From NCBI RefSeq assembly GCF_022698145.1, contig NZ_JALDAX010000001.1, positions 1,054,001 through 1,118,000 on the forward strand: a stretch of 64,000 nt of DNA, read 5' to 3'. A model generated the notes under the pieces. It was given only the letters and a program-made list of their open reading frames with translations. It searched no databases and had not been told where the DNA came from. A program made the position numbers and the translations under genes. Within the stretch, counting starts at the first letter, position 1. Every line of letters starts with the position of its first letter. Below, piece by piece: positions 45,622-54,014 of the stretch. The stretch is from Streptomyces spinosisporus. GTDB taxonomy: Bacteria > Actinomycetota > Actinomycetes > Streptomycetales > Streptomycetaceae.

Positions 45622-45904
45622 GCGTTCTGTCCGCTTCCTTCCAACTCGCCCGCGAATAGGGGCTCCTGGGATACGGGTGGGTGAGGAGCGTCATATTCGT
45701 GACGGTGCGTGGTCCGTCATGTTCACGTAATTCGCGTGCTTTACAAGGGGATTTACGCAGGGAGGCGGAGCCGGAATTCACGCACGGTCACCGGTATTTC
45801 CCACAAGGGATCAAGAGAAACGCATTCACCGGGAACCGTCACTTGTTGCTTTGCGTCTTCGTCGCTTACGTTCGCCACCAATCCGGACGGACGCCCAATC
45901 CTGC
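45622..45904. other. Intergenic region upstream of the c-di-AMP riboswitch
   Basis: About 280 bases between the alpha-galactosidase stop and the riboswitch. Base composition is markedly lower in GC than the genes around it. It must contain the promoter of the M23 peptidase transcript. I see no open frame with normal codon use and no clear terminator hairpin. Confidence 0.5.
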
Positions 45905-46066
45905 CGCCGCCCGGTACCCGCACAACTCACCCGTGAACGGCAGGAGCGGGGGACCCACAGGTATCACCGCCTGTTCCGGCCTCCGGAACGGCTTGGGGTA
46001 AAGCCGCGTCAAACGCGCGGCCGGGCATCTCCAGCTCGCACCCGACAGCTCACCTCGTAGGCGCCG
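45905..46066 (+). promoter_or_regulatory. Cyclic di-AMP (ydaO-yuaA class) riboswitch
   Basis: The leader before the M23 peptidase carries the conserved blocks of this class in order: GTGAACGGC-AGGAGCGGGGGACCC (from 45933), TTGGGGTAAAGCCGCG (around 45990-46005), and the 3' signature ACCCGACAGCTCACCTCGTA followed by GGC (46040-46063). In Actinobacteria this riboswitch controls cell-wall hydrolases such as resuscitation factors and NlpC/P60 or M23 peptidases and turns them off when c-di-AMP is high. The distal end runs almost into the ribosome binding site GGAGAGG, so occlusion or termination near the start is plausible. The exact 5' limit is approximate. Confidence 0.8.
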
Positions 46067-46080
46067 GAGAGGAATTCGCC

Positions 46081-47004
46081 ATGCCCGCGAAGGGTAAGCA
46101 CCGCCGTCAGAAGCCCCAGCGCTTCACCCGCTCGATCGCCGTCGCCGGAACCGGTGGCGCCGCACTCGCACTTCCGCTCATGGGTGCCACCGGCGCCCAC
46201 GCCGCCACCGCGGACTCCGTTTCCCAGTCGGTTTCGCAAAAGGCCGTCCAGTCCCTTCCGGGTGCCGAGAAGAAGACCACCGAGAAGAAGAGCGCCGCGA
46301 ACCACAACGGCGTGCGCACCTATTCGGTGCGGGTCGGCGACTATCTCGCGAAGATCGCCGACGAGCAGCACGTCAACGGCGGCTGGAAGAAGCTCTACTC
46401 GGACAACCGCCAGGCCGTCGGCGACGACCCGTCGATGATCCACCCGGGTCTGAAGCTGACGATCGGCAAGAAGGCCGCGCCGGCCGCCAAGTCGTCGCAC
46501 ACGACCGCGTCTTCGGCCGCCCCGAAGGCGTCCTCGCCCAAGAAGGCGGCCAAGAAGACGACCGCCACGCAGGCCTCCAAGACGACCAGCGCCAACGGAT
46601 TCACCCTCCCGGTGAGCAGCTCCGCCATCGGCACCGGCTACAAGGTGGCCGGCAGCATGTGGTCCAGCGGGTACCACACGGGCGTCGACTTCGTCGTCCC
46701 GACTGGTACCCCGGTCAAGGCCGTCGGCGCGGGCACGGTCGTCTCCGCGGGCTGGGGCGGCGCGTACGGCAACCAGGTCATCGTCAAGCTCGCCGACGGC
46801 CACTACGCGCAGTACGCCCACCTGTCCCAGCTCTCCGTCTCGGCCGGCCAGGCCGTGACCGAGGGCCGGCAGCTCGGCCTCTCCGGCGCGACCGGCAACG
46901 TGACCGGCCCGCACCTGCACTTCGAGATCCGCACCACGCCCGACTACGGGTCGGACGTGGACCCGGTCGCGTACCTGCGCTCGAAGGGCGTCACGGTCGG
47001 CTGA
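46081..47004 (+). CDS. Secreted LysM/M23 cell-wall endopeptidase
   Basis: A 307-residue secreted protein. A basic N-terminus and hydrophobic core ending GAHA around residue 41 form the signal peptide. A LysM peptidoglycan-binding domain spans about residues 80-130 (YSVRVGDYLAKIADEQ; LYSDNRQAVG; IHPGLKLTIG), then a Lys/Ala/Ser/Thr-rich linker, then an M23 peptidase domain with HTGVDF and the HLHFE zinc ligands. It should cut peptidoglycan cross-bridges or stems during growth. Expression is probably governed by the c-di-AMP riboswitch in its leader. Confidence 0.93.
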   Translation: MPAKGKHRRQKPQRFTRSIAVAGTGGAALALPLMGATGAHAATADSVSQSVSQKAVQSLPGAEKKTTEKKSAANHNGVRTYSVRVGDYLAKIADEQHVNGGWKKLYSDNRQAVGDDPSMIHPGLKLTIGKKAAPAAKSSHTTASSAAPKASSPKKAAKKTTATQASKTTSANGFTLPVSSSAIGTGYKVAGSMWSSGYHTGVDFVVPTGTPVKAVGAGTVVSAGWGGAYGNQVIVKLADGHYAQYAHLSQLSVSAGQAVTEGRQLGLSGATGNVTGPHLHFEIRTTPDYGSDVDPVAYLRSKGVTVG

Positions 47005-47032
47005 CGCCCCCCAGCCACCTGCCTGACACGCC

Positions 47033-47072
47033 ACCGAAGGCCGGACCCCGATCCCCGGGTCCGGCCTTCGGT
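47033..47072 (+). terminator. Terminator after the M23 peptidase gene
   Basis: A perfect 16-bp stem with arms starting ACCGAAGGCCGGACCC and an 8-base loop, 28 bases past the stop codon. No long U-run follows. Confidence 0.9.
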
Positions 47073-47238
47073 ATGTCCGGTGGTGCGCCGAGCGGTTGAC
47101 GCTCCAACATCCCTGCTCGGAGGGTTATTCCGAGCTTGGTGAACACTTTAGAAGTGGCTTATCTCACCGCCCGTCAACCCCTTCATGCCGTTTCCTACGG
47201 TCGCGTAGGTCACATTCGAAGGTGGATCATTTCTCGAC

Positions 47239-48057
47239 GTGGCAGACGATTCGAAGAGTGACAGCAGATCAGTGATCGGGTCGTACGTTGCGGTGGGGGA
47301 CAGCTTCACCGAGGGCGTCGGCGACCCCGGCCCCGACGGGGCGTTCGTCGGCTGGGCCGACCGGTTCGCGGTACTCCTCGCCGACCGGCGACCCGAGGGC
47401 GACTTCGGCTACACGAACCTCGCCGTACGCGGCAAGCTGCTCGACCAGATCGTGGCGGACCAGGTGCCCCAGGCCATTGAAATGGCCCCGGACCTGGTCT
47501 CCTTCTGTGCGGGCGGCAACGACATCATCCGCCCGGGCACCGACCCCGACGAGGTCGCCGAGCGCTTCGAGCGGGCCGTCGCCCGGCTCACCCAGGCCGC
47601 GGGCACCGTCATGGTGACGACCGGGTTCGACACCCGTGGGGTGCCCGTGCTCAAGCATCTGCGCGGGAAGATCGCCACGTACAACGGTCATGTCCGGGCC
47701 ATCGCCGACCGCTACGGCTGTCCGGTGCTCGACCTGTGGTCCCTCAAGAGCGTCCAGGACCGCCGGGCCTGGGACGGCGACCGGCTCCATCTCTCGCCCG
47801 AGGGGCACACGCGCGTGGCGCTGCGCGCCGGGCAGGTCCTCGGCCTGGAGGTCCCGGCCGACCCGGACCAGCCCTGGCCCCCACTGCCACGCCGCGGCAC
47901 CCTGGAGATCCGCCGCGACGACGTCCACTGGGCCCGCGAGTACCTGGTCCCCTGGATCGGCCGCCGCCTGCGCGGGGAGTCCTCCGGGGACCACGTCACC
48001 GCGAAGGGCACCCTGTCGCCGAACGACATCAGGATGCGGATCTCGTCGGTGGCGTGA
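47239..48057 (+). CDS. SGNH/GDSL family hydrolase
   Basis: A 272-residue esterase-type hydrolase without signal peptide. Block I is VAVGDSFTEG with Ser22 as nucleophile, block III is GGNDI near residue 92, and block V has DRLHLSPEGH with the catalytic Asp and His near residue 180. The natural substrate is unknown; family members deacylate lipids, sugars or acyl-CoA. The GTG at 47239 gives a normal length. The 166-base gap upstream contains an AT-richer stretch that should hold its promoter. Confidence 0.88.
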   Translation: MADDSKSDSRSVIGSYVAVGDSFTEGVGDPGPDGAFVGWADRFAVLLADRRPEGDFGYTNLAVRGKLLDQIVADQVPQAIEMAPDLVSFCAGGNDIIRPGTDPDEVAERFERAVARLTQAAGTVMVTTGFDTRGVPVLKHLRGKIATYNGHVRAIADRYGCPVLDLWSLKSVQDRRAWDGDRLHLSPEGHTRVALRAGQVLGLEVPADPDQPWPPLPRRGTLEIRRDDVHWAREYLVPWIGRRLRGESSGDHVTAKGTLSPNDIRMRISSVA

Positions 48058-48404
48058 GAACCACCGGGTCCGACGGCCCGACCTGCCGGCGGCCCTGCGA
48101 GGTGAAGCGGGCATGAGCTCCAGCTCCGGACGGGGGTCCGGCCGCACTGGACGCCGTCCAGCGCTGCCCGCTCCGGGCCGGCCTGCCGGCCGTGGTCGGC
48201 ATGGTGGTTGGGCGCGGTGCGTCGGCTCGGCGCGGTGGGTTCTCGCTGCGGGCGGGTCCGGCTTCCGGGTGCCGTCGGCGCTGCTCGTTGCGGGCCCCGG
48301 TAGGGGCGGTCGCGCCCGGTGGGCCAGCCCCCGGTCACGGTCGGTGCTGTGGTCCGGCTCGGCGAGACGATCTGGCGGTGTGAGTCCTCGCTCCGGGGGC
48401 GGGC
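48058..48404. other. Intergenic region with no gene
   Basis: A 347-base gap between the SGNH hydrolase and the convergent TetR gene. It is GC-rich and rich in GGTCGGC-type words. It holds one clear inverted repeat, CTGGACG-C-CGTCCAG at 48147-48161, that could help end the hydrolase transcript. I see no supported gene here. Confidence 0.5.
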
Positions 48405-49025
48405 TCAGCGCCCGGATGCCGTCAATGCCGCTCGTTGCAGGCCCAGTTCGTGTGCCAGGGCCTCGTCCACCCATTGCTGGGCACGTGCGCGGGAGACGGC
48501 GCCGGTGTAGGAGGTCAGTTGGACGGCGAGGCCGTCGAGGAGGGCCGTCAGGCGGAGGGCCGTGCCGTGGGGGTCCGGGCAGTGGAATTCGCCTGCGGCC
48601 ACGCCCTCCGTGACGACCTCGGTGATCGCCGCCTTCCACTGCCGGTCGAGGTCGCGTGTGACCTCCTGCAGCGCGGGCTCGCGCAGTGCCGCCGCCCAGC
48701 CCTCGATCCACAGGCGCCAGCCCTTGGCCTGGCCGGTCGGCGCGTACCAGCGCACCGCCGACCGCAGTCGTCGTAGCGCCGTCGTACGGCGGCCGAGCAG
48801 TTTGCGCAGATGTGCGAGATCGTCCTCGGCCGCGAACGTGAACGCAGCGGCGACCAGCTTCTCCTTCGTCGAGAAGTGGTACAGCACCAGCGCGTTGCTC
48901 ACCCCGAGCGCCGAGGCGACGTCGGCGATCCTGACCGCCGCCACGCCCCGCACCTCGATCTGCTCGATCGCGGCCCGCAACAGTTCCTCACGCCGCTCGG
49001 CCACACTCAACCGGACTCTCGCCAC
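48405..49025 (-). CDS. TetR family transcriptional regulator (BetI-like C-terminus)
   Basis: A 206-residue repressor. The N-terminal helix-turn-helix runs from about residue 10 to 55 (RREELLRAAIEQIEVRGVAAVRIADVASALGVSNALVLYHFSTKEKLVAAAF). The C-terminal ligand domain, with WRLWIEGWAAALREP and TALRLTALLDGLAVQL, resembles the BetI-type TetR_C_6 domain. The start is GTG at 49025. It lies upstream of, and on the same strand as, no obvious target; the small enzymes at 49071 and 49464 lie just beyond it. Confidence 0.9.
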   Translation of the reverse strand: MARVRLSVAERREELLRAAIEQIEVRGVAAVRIADVASALGVSNALVLYHFSTKEKLVAAAFTFAAEDDLAHLRKLLGRRTTALRRLRSAVRWYAPTGQAKGWRLWIEGWAAALREPALQEVTRDLDRQWKAAITEVVTEGVAAGEFHCPDPHGTALRLTALLDGLAVQLTSYTGAVSRARAQQWVDEALAHELGLQRAALTASGR

Positions 49026-49070
49026 CCGTGCACCCTATTGCGTCGGGACGGGCGGTGCCGGGCGAGGTGG

Positions 49071-49370
49071 TCACTTGGCGAGTTCGACCGGGTACAGATC
49101 GGTCCGGGCGATCGCCGCGTCGCGCTCGCCGGCCAGCGCGGTACGCCGCGCGTCGGCCATGTAGCCCTCGTAGCCCTCCTGTGATGCGAACTCGATCAGC
49201 TGGATCTCGTCCGGCCGCCCGTCGGCTCCGTCGGCCCGGGCGCGCTGCACGAGCCGGCCGCCGTGCTCGCCGAGCAGGGCCAGCACCTTGTCCTCGTAGG
49301 CGACCAGGGCCTCGGCGGCACCGGGCCGGGCCCACAGCAGGACACACAGTTGCACCGTCTGAACCGTCAT
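49071..49370 (-). CDS. Small dimeric alpha-beta barrel protein (DUF1330/EthD-like)
   Basis: A 99-residue protein with the pattern of a ferredoxin-like dimeric barrel: a first strand VQLCVLLWARPG, a helix AAEALVAYEDKVLALLGEHGG, a strand with DEIQLIEFAS, and a helix QEGYEGYMADARRTAL. Family members include monooxygenases, EthD proteins and DUF1330 proteins. No metal site is evident. The exact family and function are uncertain. It lies 45 bases upstream of the TetR gene on the same strand, so they may be co-transcribed. Confidence 0.7.
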   Translation of the reverse strand: MTVQTVQLCVLLWARPGAAEALVAYEDKVLALLGEHGGRLVQRARADGADGRPDEIQLIEFASQEGYEGYMADARRTALAGERDAAIARTDLYPVELAK

Positions 49371-49463
49371 GTCGCCCGACCCTATCCACGCCCGCCCACC
49401 GGCAGCGGTTGTGGTCGGTCGGTCCGGTAAATCCGGTCAATCCGGCCAGTTCGGTCGGTTCGG

Positions 49464-49883
49464 TCAGTCCGGGAACTGGTAGTCGAGGCGGATGCGGCTG
49501 GTCTCGTCCAGGATGAGGAAGTTCCGGCCGCCTGCGGTCACTTGGCCCTCTATCCGGTTGAAGCCCTCCCAGCGGAACGTGACGGCGTCCCGCAGCTGCC
49601 GAGCCGTCCCGTGGACGCGGAACTCATAGGTGCCCGGCGCGACGAACTCCTCGTAGGCGCGCGTCACGCGCGCGTGCAGTTCGTCGTGGCCCCTGGCCTC
49701 CAGGGCGGCGGAGGTGAAGCCGAGACTCACCGCCTGGTCGTGCATCTGCTGCGGCGGGAGGAGGATGTGCTCCCCGTCCTCGGCCCACAGAGCGTGCACC
49801 GTCTTGCGGCGGGTCTCCGGGTCGGGCTCGTTCCACACGGCCACATAGCGGGCGGCGAGATCCTGTGGGTCGATGGCGGGCAT
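49464..49883 (-). CDS. SnoaL-like nuclear transport factor 2 fold protein
   Basis: A 139-residue protein with the NTF2/SnoaL fold signature: DLAARYVAVWNEPDPETRRKTVHALWAEDGEHI at the start, then GHDELHARVTRAYEEFV, and a final beta-sheet ending RIRLDYQFPD. Members are polyketide cyclases, isomerases or plain ligand-binding proteins. The ATG at 49883 has GAGGAG eight bases upstream; upstream in-frame codons are not supported. The function here is unknown. Confidence 0.8.
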   Translation of the reverse strand: MPAIDPQDLAARYVAVWNEPDPETRRKTVHALWAEDGEHILLPPQQMHDQAVSLGFTSAALEARGHDELHARVTRAYEEFVAPGTYEFRVHGTARQLRDAVTFRWEGFNRIEGQVTAGGRNFLILDETSRIRLDYQFPD

Positions 49884-50004
49884 GGTGCTGCTCCTCGGGT
49901 AGGTGCGCTCCGTATGCCCCTCGACTCTGCTGTCGCCGACGACCCGGCTCAATTCCCGACAGGGTATGGCGCATCGACGCGTGGGTGTTCAGGACGCCGC
50001 GTCG

Positions 50005-51183
50005 TCACCGGTACCACCCGAAGCGTTCCGCGATCACCGGCAGCCGGTCCGCAACGATGGCATGCGCGGCCGCGCGCGGGGTGGTGCCGTCGGCCTCCGC
50101 GCGGGCCAGCATCTGCTCCACCAGGGTGCGCATCGAGCGACGGATGTACGCGAACGCCTCGTCCGCGTCCGGGCCGATGTCGCCGAACAGGGTCCACCAC
50201 CACCAGGCGTTCGTACCGGAGTTGACCACCACGTCGGGCAGCACGGTCACCCCGCGCGCGGCCAGCAGCTGCTCCGCCGCGGGCAGTACGGGCATGTTGG
50301 CCGCCTCCACGATCCAACGGGCCGTCACCCGGCCCTGGTTGGCGGTGTCGATCGCGTACGACACCGCCGCCGGTACGAGCACCTCCGCGTCGGCCGACAG
50401 CCAGGCGTCGCCCGGCAGTTCACGGTCGCCGGGGCGCAGCGCCGCGCGGTCCACGGTGCCGTACGCGTCCCGTGCCGCGAGCAGCGCCTCTACGTCGAGA
50501 CCCGCCGGGTTGGCGATCGTGCCCTTGATGTCGGCCACGGCCACGACGACCAGCCCCCCGCGTGTGAGGAAGCGGGCCGTGGCGCCGCCCATCGTGCCCA
50601 GGCCCTGCACGGCGACCCGTGTCCCGGTGTGCGGCACGCCCGCCCGGTCCAGGGCCGTCAGCACCGACTCGGCGACCCCGCAGCCGCCGACGAGCTCGTC
50701 CAGCCCGATGCCGTCCACCTCGACCCCGAACGCGTCCGCGAGACGGCGGCGGGCCGTCGCCTCGTCGTCCAGCAGCGGGTACACGGCCTGGACGGACGAC
50801 ACGAGGCCCGCCTCGGCGGCCGCCCGGTCCACCAGGTCCTGGGTGAGGCCGAGGTCCTCGCCGGTGGTCCACATGTGCTCGACGTACGGCTTCATGGCAC
50901 GCAGGTAGCGCACCAGGAGCGGGTACGCCCCCGGGTCCTGGGGGTCGCAGTCGATGCCGCCCTTGGCGCCGCCGAGGGGGACGTAGCGGCCCTCGGGGTT
51001 GTAGTGCAGCGCCTCCTTCATGGTCATGCCGCGGGCGAGCCCGGTGACCTCCTCCAGGGTGCAGCCCTCGCGCATGCGCAGACCGCCGCTCGACACACCG
51101 CGCACCAGCCGGTCGACGACCAGGAAGCCCTGGCGGCCGGTGAGGTGATCGGTCCAGGTGAGCGACATCAAGGGGGCGGTCAT
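50005..51183 (-). CDS. Glu/Leu/Phe/Val dehydrogenase family enzyme
   Basis: A 392-residue amino acid dehydrogenase. The substrate-binding lysines are Lys56 (GMTMKEAL) and the catalytic Lys74 in PLGGAKGGID, and the NAD(P)-binding loop is VAVQGLGTMGGATARFL near residue 185. It oxidatively deaminates an amino acid to the 2-oxo acid and ammonia, or does the reverse. The absence of typical hexameric glutamate dehydrogenase extensions and the ARGMTMKEALHYNPEGRYVPL block place it among Leu/Glu-type enzymes of actinobacteria; the substrate is not certain. It stands alone, divergent from the MBL-fold gene. Confidence 0.88.
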   Translation of the reverse strand: MTAPLMSLTWTDHLTGRQGFLVVDRLVRGVSSGGLRMREGCTLEEVTGLARGMTMKEALHYNPEGRYVPLGGAKGGIDCDPQDPGAYPLLVRYLRAMKPYVEHMWTTGEDLGLTQDLVDRAAAEAGLVSSVQAVYPLLDDEATARRRLADAFGVEVDGIGLDELVGGCGVAESVLTALDRAGVPHTGTRVAVQGLGTMGGATARFLTRGGLVVVAVADIKGTIANPAGLDVEALLAARDAYGTVDRAALRPGDRELPGDAWLSADAEVLVPAAVSYAIDTANQGRVTARWIVEAANMPVLPAAEQLLAARGVTVLPDVVVNSGTNAWWWWTLFGDIGPDADEAFAYIRRSMRTLVEQMLARAEADGTTPRAAAHAIVADRLPVIAERFGWYR

Positions 51184-51411
51184 GCGATCTCCTCGCGGGG
51201 GGTGATCGGGGTGGAGCCGGGGTGCCGAGGACTTTCAAGAGCACCTGTCGACGGGCTGGAGGGCAGGAATGGACACCGACGGCCGGCGGTTCACCCGGTG
51301 ACTGCTTCTTTGGGCTTTCCTTGGAAAGCGCACGCTGCGCACGGACGACGCCGGTGTTGTCAGAGGAGCCGACCATAATGGAATGACTCACCGACTCCAC
51401 CTGGAGGTACC

Positions 51412-52677
51412 GTGTCCGGTTCCCGTTCCCTGAGCTCCGGGCTCCGTGCGCTGCGGCCCGAGGCCTTCGGCGCGGACCCGAGCGGTGAGCGCCTCGCGCG
51501 CATCCGCAGATCGCCGCACTTCAAGGACGGGGTCTTCCAAAACCCCGGGGGCACGGCCCGGACCCGCCCGTCCGGCTCTACGGTGGACTTCGCGAAGGTC
51601 TTCTTCGACAAGGAGCAGCGCCCCCGGCGCGCCCCCGAGGGCAACGTGCCGGTGCATCCCACCACGCTCGCCGACATCGCCCGTCCGCCCGCCACCGGAC
51701 TGCGGCTGACCTGGATGGGGCACTCCAGCGTGCTCGCCGAGATCGACGGGCAACGGGTGCTCTTCGACCCCGTGTGGGGCGAGCGCTGCTCGCCGTTCTC
51801 CTTCGTCGGGCCCAAGCGGCTGCACCCGGTGCCGCTGCCCCTGGCCGCCCTCGGTCCGGTGGACGTCGTCGTCATCTCCCACGACCACTACGACCACCTG
51901 GACCTGCCCACGATCAAGGCGCTCGCCGGCACGGACACGCTGTTCGCCGTGCCCCTCGGCGTCGGCGCGCACCTGGAGCGCTGGGGTGTCTCTCCCGACC
52001 GGCTGCGTGAGCTGGACTGGCACGAGGCGACCAAGGTCGGCGGGCTCACCCTGACCGCGACCCCGGCCCGCCACTTCTGCGGCCGCGGCCTGCGCAACAC
52101 CCAGCACACCCTGTGGGCGTCCTGGTCCGTCGCCGGGCCCGAGCACCGGATCTTCCACAGCGGTGACACCGGGTACTTCGACGGCTTCCAGGAGATCGGC
52201 GCCGAGCACGGGCCGTTCGACGCCACGATGATCCAGATCGGTGCGTACTCCGACTTCTGGCCCGACATCCACATGACGCCCGAGGAGGGCATGCGCGCCC
52301 ACCTCGACCTCCAGGGCGGCCGGCCCCACGGCGTGATGCTGCCGATCCACTGGGCCACGTTCAACCTGGCCACGCACCCGTGGGCCGAGCCCGGCGAGGG
52401 CACGCTGGCCGCCGGCCACGCCACCGGCTCCCGGGTCGCCGTACCCGTACCCGGCGAGCCCTTCGAGCCCACCGCCGAGACGGTCCCCACCACCCCCTGG
52501 TGGCGCGCCGTCGCCCTCGCCCCGACCGGCGGCTGGCCCGCCACGGACGCCCTGACAGAGGCGGCAATCAGGACCTCCGCCGACGGCGGCACCAAGGGCC
52601 AGGCCGACGCGAACGACTCGGCTCAGAACGGGCCCACGGAGGGCACGGGGGAGCCTGAGAGGGTGCCGGCCGGCTGA
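51412..52677 (+). CDS. MBL-fold metal-dependent hydrolase (NAPE-PLD/UlaG-like)
   Basis: A 421-residue metallo-beta-lactamase-fold enzyme. The metal motif is HDHYDHLD (His157, Asp158, His159, Asp161, His162), with ARHFCGRG and FHSGDTGYFDGF providing the third His and bridging Asp, and LPIHWATFNLA the last His. The overall plan, with the N-terminal DFAKVFFDKEQRPRRAPEG, resembles N-acylphosphatidylethanolamine phospholipase D-type hydrolases, so it may act on phospholipid headgroups. The C-terminal 45 residues are low-complexity. The GTG at 51412 begins the conserved part. Confidence 0.88.
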   Translation: MSGSRSLSSGLRALRPEAFGADPSGERLARIRRSPHFKDGVFQNPGGTARTRPSGSTVDFAKVFFDKEQRPRRAPEGNVPVHPTTLADIARPPATGLRLTWMGHSSVLAEIDGQRVLFDPVWGERCSPFSFVGPKRLHPVPLPLAALGPVDVVVISHDHYDHLDLPTIKALAGTDTLFAVPLGVGAHLERWGVSPDRLRELDWHEATKVGGLTLTATPARHFCGRGLRNTQHTLWASWSVAGPEHRIFHSGDTGYFDGFQEIGAEHGPFDATMIQIGAYSDFWPDIHMTPEEGMRAHLDLQGGRPHGVMLPIHWATFNLATHPWAEPGEGTLAAGHATGSRVAVPVPGEPFEPTAETVPTTPWWRAVALAPTGGWPATDALTEAAIRTSADGGTKGQADANDSAQNGPTEGTGEPERVPAG

Positions 52678-53240
52678 AGCGGTCCTTGCCTCCGGCGTGG
52701 GGCACGGCAGGCGACGCGGGGTGTGCGCCGACCCGTGTGGGGGCCGACGGCTGCTGTGTCGGGGAGTGTGACCAGTTGAGGTCCGCGTACGTGGGTGTGT
52801 TCGGTCGTACGGCCGCATCGGACCCAGGTGGGGCCTCCGGCTTGGCTCGCGGCACATGGTGACGGGGTCGCAAGTCGCGCTGCGCGTGGCCGACGGCTGC
52901 TGTGTCGGGTGAGCTTGCCCAGCTGACGTCCGTGTACGTGGGGGGTGCCCGGGCGGTGAGGCCGCCGCATCGGAGACGGACTGGCGGCAGACGCTACGGG
53001 GTTCTGAACCGCGCCGCGTACGGCCGGCGGCGGTCGGCCCTCGCCTCGGGAGGAGCCGCCCGGTCGGCGCGAGCCCGCCTCCGTGTAGACGGAGACGGGC
53101 TCGATCGCGTCGAGGCGCGATGCCCCGGGCGCGTGAAGTCACGGACGCCGGGTTCGCCCGATCCCTACGGCCGCGTAGGAGACCAGTGGACGACGCCCAC
53201 TGCCGTACCCGCGATCGCGAGCCCGATCCCGGCGGCTCGC
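52678..53240. other. Intergenic region with an imperfect duplication
   Basis: A 563-base gap without a supported gene. It contains two related copies of an approximately 85-base segment; the cores are identical over 22 bases (52742-52763 and 52888-52909, both with GGCCGACGGCTGCTGTGTCG), and the sequence after them, including a GTCCGYGTACGTGGG word, remains similar. Open frames across it have atypical composition (His/Arg/Pro-rich) and no start signals. It may be a decayed duplicated regulatory or terminator region. Confidence 0.5.
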
Positions 53241-54014
53241 TCATGGCCGTTGCACCATCGCGCCCGCCAAAAGGTGTGCGTCTATCAGGGACATGTCAGC
53301 CAGGCGGTCGGCGCGGGTGTAGCCCGTCAGCATGCGCTTGGTGAGGACGAGGGCTTCCGGGCGGCGGCGTACGAGGGGTCGCACCCAGGCGTCGACGGCG
53401 CGGTCCAGTTCGTCGACGGGGGCGGTCTTGTGGACGAGGCCGAGTCGCAGGGCGGTGGTCGCATCGAACCGGTCGCAGGTGAGCATCAGTTCGCGGATGT
53501 TTGCCGCGCCTGCCTCGGCGATGAGGCGGCCCATGGCTCCGCCCCAGGCGGGCGGCAGCCCCAGCCCCACCTCCGGCATGCGGAAGCGGCTGTTGTCCGC
53601 GGCGACGCGCAGGTCGCAGTACGAGGCGAGGGCGAGGCCCGCGCCGATGACCTCGCCGTGCAGGCGGGCGATCGTTATCACGTGCGCGGTCTCCAGTGCC
53701 TGGCACAGCCGCTGGGCCTTGTCCGCGATGTGGCGCAGCGAGGCACCGCTCGGGTCCGCCTCCAGCGCTGCCCGGTACTCGTCGCGGTCGGCTCCCCGGC
53801 AGAAGTTCTCGCCGAGGGAGGACAGGACGAGGACACGGATGTCGGGTCGCCGGTGGAGGTAGTCGAGGAGGGTGAGGAGGTCGTCGAGGGCGGGCGTGCC
53901 GAGTGTGTCGTCTCCCGAGGCCGGGTCGAGAGCGACTCTGAGCACCGGGCCGTCGATGTCGACGGCCACGGCTTTGTGCACACGGCGGGTGAGGGGATCG
54001 GTGGGTTCCATCAT
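53241..54014 (-). CDS. Enoyl-CoA hydratase/isomerase family protein in conservon operon
   Basis: A 257-residue crotonase-fold protein. The oxyanion segments are LGENFCRGADRDEY near residue 70 and LHGEVIGAGLALASYCDLR near residue 120, and MPEVGLGLPPAWGGA near residue 145 matches the region of the second catalytic residue; here the second catalytic position is Pro/Ala-rich, so hydratase chemistry is not certain. Its ATG overlaps the stop of the P450 gene in an ATGA junction, making it the last gene of the conservon operon. Crotonases are not core conservon members, so a substrate shared with the two P450s is a reasonable guess. Confidence 0.85.
   Translation of the reverse strand: MMEPTDPLTRRVHKAVAVDIDGPVLRVALDPASGDDTLGTPALDDLLTLLDYLHRRPDIRVLVLSSLGENFCRGADRDEYRAALEADPSGASLRHIADKAQRLCQALETAHVITIARLHGEVIGAGLALASYCDLRVAADNSRFRMPEVGLGLPPAWGGAMGRLIAEAGAANIRELMLTCDRFDATTALRLGLVHKTAPVDELDRAVDAWVRPLVRRRPEALVLTKRMLTGYTRADRLADMSLIDAHLLAGAMVQRP

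Noticed and set aside
52623..52970. 115-residue minus-strand frame across the intergenic duplication
   Set aside because: His/Arg/Pro-rich composition, no ribosome binding site, and it runs into the 3' end of the MBL-fold gene; it follows from the repeated DNA.
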